Source: Cytobacillus firmus | Lineage (GTDB): Bacteria > Bacillota > Bacilli > Bacillales > Cytobacillaceae | Assembly: GCF_023715565.1 (NCBI RefSeq) | Contig: NZ_JAMBOJ010000008.1 | Span: 1-64,000 of the forward strand | Length of the DNA: 64,000 nucleotides | Reading direction: 5' to 3' | Shown here: positions 60,287-64,000 of the stretch, one piece after another | Layout: every line of letters starts with the position of its first letter | Position numbering within the stretch: position 1 is the stretch's first letter | Notes under the pieces: generated by a model | What the model was told of the DNA's origin: nothing | Seen by the model: the letters and a program-made list of their open reading frames with translations, nothing else | Databases searched by the model: none | Made by a program: the position numbers and the translations under genes

Positions 60287-62282
60287 TTTAGTAACATTAC
60301 TAAATTCTAATAAGAACATAGATCCTAAATTAACGGACTATTGGGCGGCTGACATATGGGAAGTGAAAGATTTCCCATATCCGAATAAACTTGGACGCCG
60401 TGTGGGTAAAGCAAAATTTGATTTTACGGTAATTCAAAATTCAAACATTAGGCACCAAATAAAATATTATTCGTTTTATGGTTTGTCTCATGAGTATTGG
60501 CTACTTTCCTCTTACAGCTATGGTACATACAATTATTTACTTTGGATTTGGAAGTTCATCTCCTCATACCGTAAAAATATCCAGTCGATAACAGAAATGC
60601 CGTATCAAGAATCCTTTCAAAAATATAAACAATTTCTAATTGAGAACAACAAACCTTTAAAAGGAAGTAACAGAAATAGTATTTCGAGATATATAAGTGT
60701 TTATAATGAGTTTTATAAATTTTGGACAGATTTTTATGATGATCGACCAGAATATAAAAAAGATTGTTGGAATGTTGAAAGGCTAGGCATTGAATTCAAT
60801 ATGTCCAGAAGAGATAAGAATATAAATTTCGGGAATATACCTTCTGTATTTCGTGAACTGGTCAAGAGGTATATGTATCAAACCCTTCTTGTTCAGCAGT
60901 TAATTACCTACTCAACAGCAACAAATATTATGAAAAAAATGTATTTATTTTTTGACTTTATTGTTGAAGAACATCCGACTTGGAGAGATTTACGCAATTT
61001 GTCCCGAATAGATATCGAACGGTTTCTCTTGTATGTCAGAAATATTGAGATGGGCGGCAGGAGTTACACAAAAAATCGCAAACCAAGTAATAGACACATT
61101 TTAGAATGTATTTCTAATGTTAGAAGATTAATTGAATACATGCAGAGATACGAATGGAAAGAAGCACCCGCAATACCGGTCAAACTATTGATTTTTAAGG
61201 AAGATATACCTAAAAGAAAATTTATTCGTTATAGTGATCATATTAAACATGTACCAGATGAAATTTGGGAACAAGTACAACAATATTTACACCTTCTTGA
61301 ACCGGAAATAGCAAGATTAATTATTATTTTAGAGGCTAGTGGCTTCCGTGTCTCAGATGTATGTCAATTAAATTATGATTGTCTAATACGCAAAAGTGAT
61401 GGCTGGTGGTTAATAGGTGATCAGCGCAAAGTTAGGCATGAAAAGCATACTGTTCCTATATCTAAGGAAATCGTAACTATTATAAAAATGCAACAAGAGT
61501 ATGTACTTTCGCGTTCTCAAGGAGACGATAATCCTAATAGGTTCTTGTTTCCTGTGCTATCCGGTAGAAATAAAGGTAAAGCTGTATCACAGAAAATGGT
61601 GAGCAATGCCCTTAATCGGTTGGCACTGAAGATGAAAGTATTAGACAAGGATGGCTCTATTTATCATTTTAAAAACCATGCTTTTCGGCACCGTTATGGC
61701 GTAACCTTAATAAATAATGGAATGAATATTCTCCACGTACAAAAATTAATGGCACATACAAGCCCTGAGATGACTTTAACATACGCTAGAATACTAGATA
61801 ATACCCTCCGTAAGGAATGGGAAAAAGTCGAAAATGCAGTTCGTTTAAATCCTTATGGAGAGGTTATACATGCAGATTTAAGTGAACAAGTTGAAGAAAA
61901 TGGTCTTGAGTTAGAATGGATACGTCATAATATGGATTCCGTAAGACTAGACCATGGTTTTTGTATAAAAAGCCCGAAACTTAATTGTGATTTTTTAGAA
62001 CAAACATTAGAACCACCTTGTATAAAGAATAATTGTCGAAGCTTTCATGTAGATCAAACGTTTTTAGATTATTACAATAGTCAGATCATAAAAATGGAAT
62101 CGGATATTGAATTATATAAAAAAAGTGGACGTCATCGCTCTATCGAATTAATAGAGCCAAAAATAAGTAAATACAAGGAGATCCGTGACTTAATATCTGA
62201 GGGCACTGAAATCTTAGGACTATCAAAAGAGAGAAGAGAATATATAGGCTCAGAATGTAATAAAGGAGGACCACATGGCTAA
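60276..62282 (+). CDS. tnpB: Tn554-type transposase B (tyrosine recombinase)
   Basis: A 668-aa protein. ATG after AGGAGGCTT. Long N-terminal segment, then a catalytic domain with ASGFRVSDVC, HAFRHRYGV and AHTSPEMTLTY, all active-site residues present. A Cys cluster near the C-terminus (KSPKLNCDF, EPPCIKNNCRSF) resembles that of Tn554 TnpB. Overlaps tnpC by eight bases. Confidence 0.9.
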   Translation: MTTNLVTLLNSNKNIDPKLTDYWAADIWEVKDFPYPNKLGRRVGKAKFDFTVIQNSNIRHQIKYYSFYGLSHEYWLLSSYSYGTYNYLLWIWKFISSYRKNIQSITEMPYQESFQKYKQFLIENNKPLKGSNRNSISRYISVYNEFYKFWTDFYDDRPEYKKDCWNVERLGIEFNMSRRDKNINFGNIPSVFRELVKRYMYQTLLVQQLITYSTATNIMKKMYLFFDFIVEEHPTWRDLRNLSRIDIERFLLYVRNIEMGGRSYTKNRKPSNRHILECISNVRRLIEYMQRYEWKEAPAIPVKLLIFKEDIPKRKFIRYSDHIKHVPDEIWEQVQQYLHLLEPEIARLIIILEASGFRVSDVCQLNYDCLIRKSDGWWLIGDQRKVRHEKHTVPISKEIVTIIKMQQEYVLSRSQGDDNPNRFLFPVLSGRNKGKAVSQKMVSNALNRLALKMKVLDKDGSIYHFKNHAFRHRYGVTLINNGMNILHVQKLMAHTSPEMTLTYARILDNTLRKEWEKVENAVRLNPYGEVIHADLSEQVEENGLELEWIRHNMDSVRLDHGFCIKSPKLNCDFLEQTLEPPCIKNNCRSFHVDQTFLDYYNSQIIKMESDIELYKKSGRHRSIELIEPKISKYKEIRDLISEGTEILGLSKERREYIGSECNKGGPHG

Positions 62283-62679
62283 TATAAATCCAAATACTCA
62301 AGGATTAAAAACATATGCGTTACAGAAGAAAATAATTACGAAGGAACGTGTGGATGAAGCCTTAAAAAAAATGTATAAAGAGAACATGAGAATTAACTTT
62401 AATTCAGTTTCAAAAGTGGCCAAAGTATCAAAAGCATTTCTTTATAAAGAATTAGAGTATCGCAATAAAATTGAATCATTTCGAAAAGAACAGGAAGGAA
62501 TTCAGTCTCTAAACCATTATAAGAAAAGTGTATCGGAAACATCGAAAGATGTCATTATTGAGGCATTAAAGAGTAAAATAAGTGAGTTAAACCGAAAAAA
62601 TCGGGAATTGGAACTAGAAAACAAACAACTAAAAGAAACACGTAAAGTTGAGCTAGGGAATATTTATGACAAGATATAG
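62275..62679 (+). CDS. tnpC: Tn554-type accessory protein C
   Basis: A 134-aa protein with ATG after AAAGGAGGACC. N-terminal helix-turn-helix-like part (ITKERVDEALKKMYKENMRI, SKVAKVSKAFLYKELEY) and C-terminal coiled coil (IIEALKSKISELNRKNRELE). In Tn554 this factor affects orientation and efficiency of transposition. A terminator follows at 62735. Confidence 0.85.
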   Translation: MANINPNTQGLKTYALQKKIITKERVDEALKKMYKENMRINFNSVSKVAKVSKAFLYKELEYRNKIESFRKEQEGIQSLNHYKKSVSETSKDVIIEALKSKISELNRKNRELELENKQLKETRKVELGNIYDKI

Positions 62680-62734
62680 TAAGGGTATCATTCCAACTCA
62701 AAATATCTGATTAAAAAGTCATGAAAAATAAAGT

Positions 62735-62776
62735 GCGATACATTTTAAACATGACTAATTTGTATCGCCCTTTTAT
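62735..62776 (+). terminator. Terminator of tnpABC
   Basis: GCGATACA/TGTATCGC perfect stem with a 17-nt loop, then CCTTTTATT, about 55 bp after the tnpC stop. Confidence 0.75.
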
Positions 62777-63384
62777 TCAATTAAATTCTATAACGGTATA
62801 ACACCTTAGCTTCTATTTTTGTTGAAGATTATTGCAAGGCATTATTGAACAAAATCTACCCCCGTTGTTGTTAAAATCCTCCACCATACAGTTCGAACTA
62901 TCTCCTGGCTTAGCGTTTGGATTCGTTGATATATGAGGATTATTTATGTTTTTCTTACGTCTTCAATCTATAAATAGAGCAAATGTTAAAATCATTATTA
63001 CCTTTTTTTTAGAGCCGCGAAATAACCTCTGATAAACTGATTACATTCAAATTGTAGACCTATTCTTTCTTATATGATGGGTCTTTAAAGTGTTCCTTAA
63101 CCTCTATGAGCTGCCCTATAAAAATTTTTTCCTCATTATTTATTAGTGCAGGAAAATTATCCTCAACCTAAAGCCTTGATTCGAGATTTAAACCACTTTT
63201 AATTCTTTGAGATCATAGGGAATAATTACCGTTTTCCTCGTTTATCCATTTTTGGGAAGGTTTTATATAGCATATCTCGAAAATTAAAATATGTATTATT
63301 TATTTACAAAGGGGGAATGTGAGAACAATTTTTTTACTCCAATAAAGAGCAAGAAAGAAAAAAACAACAAAAAAGGAGAGAAAT
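62777..63384. other. Intergenic region
   Basis: AT-rich, no gene recognised. A TATAAC-type -10 and AT tracts occur, but no clear promoter, terminator or transposon end could be placed. Confidence 0.4.
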
Positions 63385-64000
63385 ATGAAAAAGATAATTC
63401 AATTATTAAGTGTCTTTGTTTTAACAGTAAGTATATTATTACCCTTTTCTACAAATGCCCAAACTAGGGAAATTCCTCCCCAACCTCCTCAAGAAGTACT
63501 CAATGAAGAAACAGGTCAAGAATGTGGATGTGAAAACGATAATAGTGAAAATTCATTAGTGAAAGAATCCATTAAAGTAGAGGATACAACAGTAATCAAT
63601 AATTTTAAATCTCAGTATAATCAGTGGGAATCTTTAGGAGTAACTTATTATAATACCAATGAGTTTAATTGGAATGAAGTTACACTAACAAAATACGAAA
63701 ATGGTGACTCTTCATTAGTTGTACCTTCTACCAAACTTGAACAAGGTGGTAATTTAGTATTTCTAATGGCTGGTTATTCAGTGGAAGATGGGGAGATTCT
63801 AAACCCAATTTTGATGGAAATTGACCCACAAGAAAATGATGAACGGCCAAGTGTCGAATATAAAACCCTTGATAACGTTGCTGTTGCTGGATTCTTATTT
63901 AGTGAGGATGGTGAATATTTAGAAAAGATCGAATACCCTGATAATCAAGTGAATGGCTATTGGAACGATGTTGCAAAGTGTATTAAGAATTCTTGGAGTA
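63385..64000 (+). CDS. Secreted protein, partial (runs off the window)
   Basis: ATG at 63385 behind AAAAGGAGAG. A signal peptide (KKIIQLLSVFVLTVSILLPF, cleaved near STNAQ) is followed by at least 180 residues with Cys-containing stretches (GQECGCEN near 48-55 and DVAKCIKNSW at the edge). The signal peptide and late Cys residues recall precursors of Cys-rich bacteriocins, but the key C-terminus is outside the window. Not assigned to a family. It may be a transposon passenger. Confidence 0.6.
   Translation, partial: MKKIIQLLSVFVLTVSILLPFSTNAQTREIPPQPPQEVLNEETGQECGCENDNSENSLVKESIKVEDTTVINNFKSQYNQWESLGVTYYNTNEFNWNEVTLTKYENGDSSLVVPSTKLEQGGNLVFLMAGYSVEDGEILNPILMEIDPQENDERPSVEYKTLDNVAVAGFLFSEDGEYLEKIEYPDNQVNGYWNDVAKCIKNSWS

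Larger units (their letters stand above)
59049..62780 (+). mobile_element. Tn554-type transposon (left part, tnpA-tnpB-tnpC)
   Basis: Three recombinase genes in the Tn554 order and size, beginning just after the broken yolD. The exact left end is not defined, but the junction lies near 59045..59055. The right end is not visible, so passengers (including the 63385 gene) and the second half of yolD may lie further right. Confidence 0.75.

Noticed and set aside
1-64000. tRNA, rRNA or CRISPR loci
   Set aside because: None recognised by cloverleaf, rRNA core motifs or repeat-spacer pattern.

Overview
The window looks like part of a large plasmid of a low-GC Gram-positive endospore former (family Bacillaceae). 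The reasons are: AT-rich DNA with strong AGGAGG-type ribosome sites and frequent TTG/GTG starts; a tubulin-type TubR/TubZ partition locus; Bacillus-type LexA boxes; a SigO-RsoA-YvrJ regulatory trio; and many plasmid-type operons. No rRNA, tRNA, CRISPR array or core housekeeping cluster was seen. No replication initiator could be named with confidence.

Layout. 0-2.8 kb: an endonuclease/exonuclease/phosphatase-fold protein, a lipoprotein and a membrane protein. 2.76-5.97 kb: an IS-like element with ~50 bp inverted repeats, carrying an unusual 650-aa transposase-like protein and a lipoprotein passenger. 6-9.6 kb: a DUF1906/peptidoglycan-binding protein with its probable regulators SigO, RsoA and YvrJ. 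9.8-12.6 kb: small unknown genes. 13.3-14.8 kb: an RRNPP-type (XRE + TPR) regulator with a candidate signal-peptide precursor. 14.8-19.6 kb: a 1253-aa repeat-containing secreted protein and a Pro-rich membrane-anchored surface protein. 20-28.4 kb: a Tad/Flp-pilus-like operon (two TadZ/CpaE-like proteins, CpaB/SAF, TadA, TadB, TadC, three tiny pilin-like peptides, two TadE/F-like proteins). 28.6-35.4 kb: an HD-GYP-like protein, winged-helix proteins, an S1-domain protein and a VirD4/TraG-type coupling ATPase. 36-39.8 kb: tubR-tubZ, a TubY-like gene and centromere-like repeats. 39.8-43.4 kb: an SOS-controlled microprotein, a degenerate tyrosine recombinase and a small lipoprotein operon. 43.5-54.7 kb (minus strand): a Rad52-type annealing protein, a second DNA polymerase sliding clamp, two unknown proteins and a PRTRC-type ubiquitin-like pathway (E2-like, Ubl-JAB fusion, E1/ThiF). 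Two group II introns split the rad52-like and the Ubl-JAB genes, and conceptual splicing restores both frames exactly. 55-58.6 kb: XRE and ParA/CpaE-like genes, a DUF4258-like gene and a Toprim/DUF3854-like primase-type gene. 58.7-62.8 kb: a divergent LexA-controlled promoter, a yolD gene cut after eight codons, and a Tn554-type tnpA-tnpB-tnpC transposon inserted there. A partial secreted protein runs off the right edge.

The most unusual signals are regulatory and mechanistic. Five leaders share one structured RNA architecture (a covarying 5' hairpin followed by an intrinsic terminator containing CTTTGG). At least six other transcription units, on both strands, have an unrelated terminator hairpin between promoter and first gene. 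Plasmid gene expression therefore seems to be gated by transcription attenuation or antitermination. The Ubl-JAB fusion operon linked to Rad52 and DnaN, and a Tad-type pilus machine next to a conjugation-type coupling ATPase with no recognisable VirB4, are the best candidates for undescribed systems.
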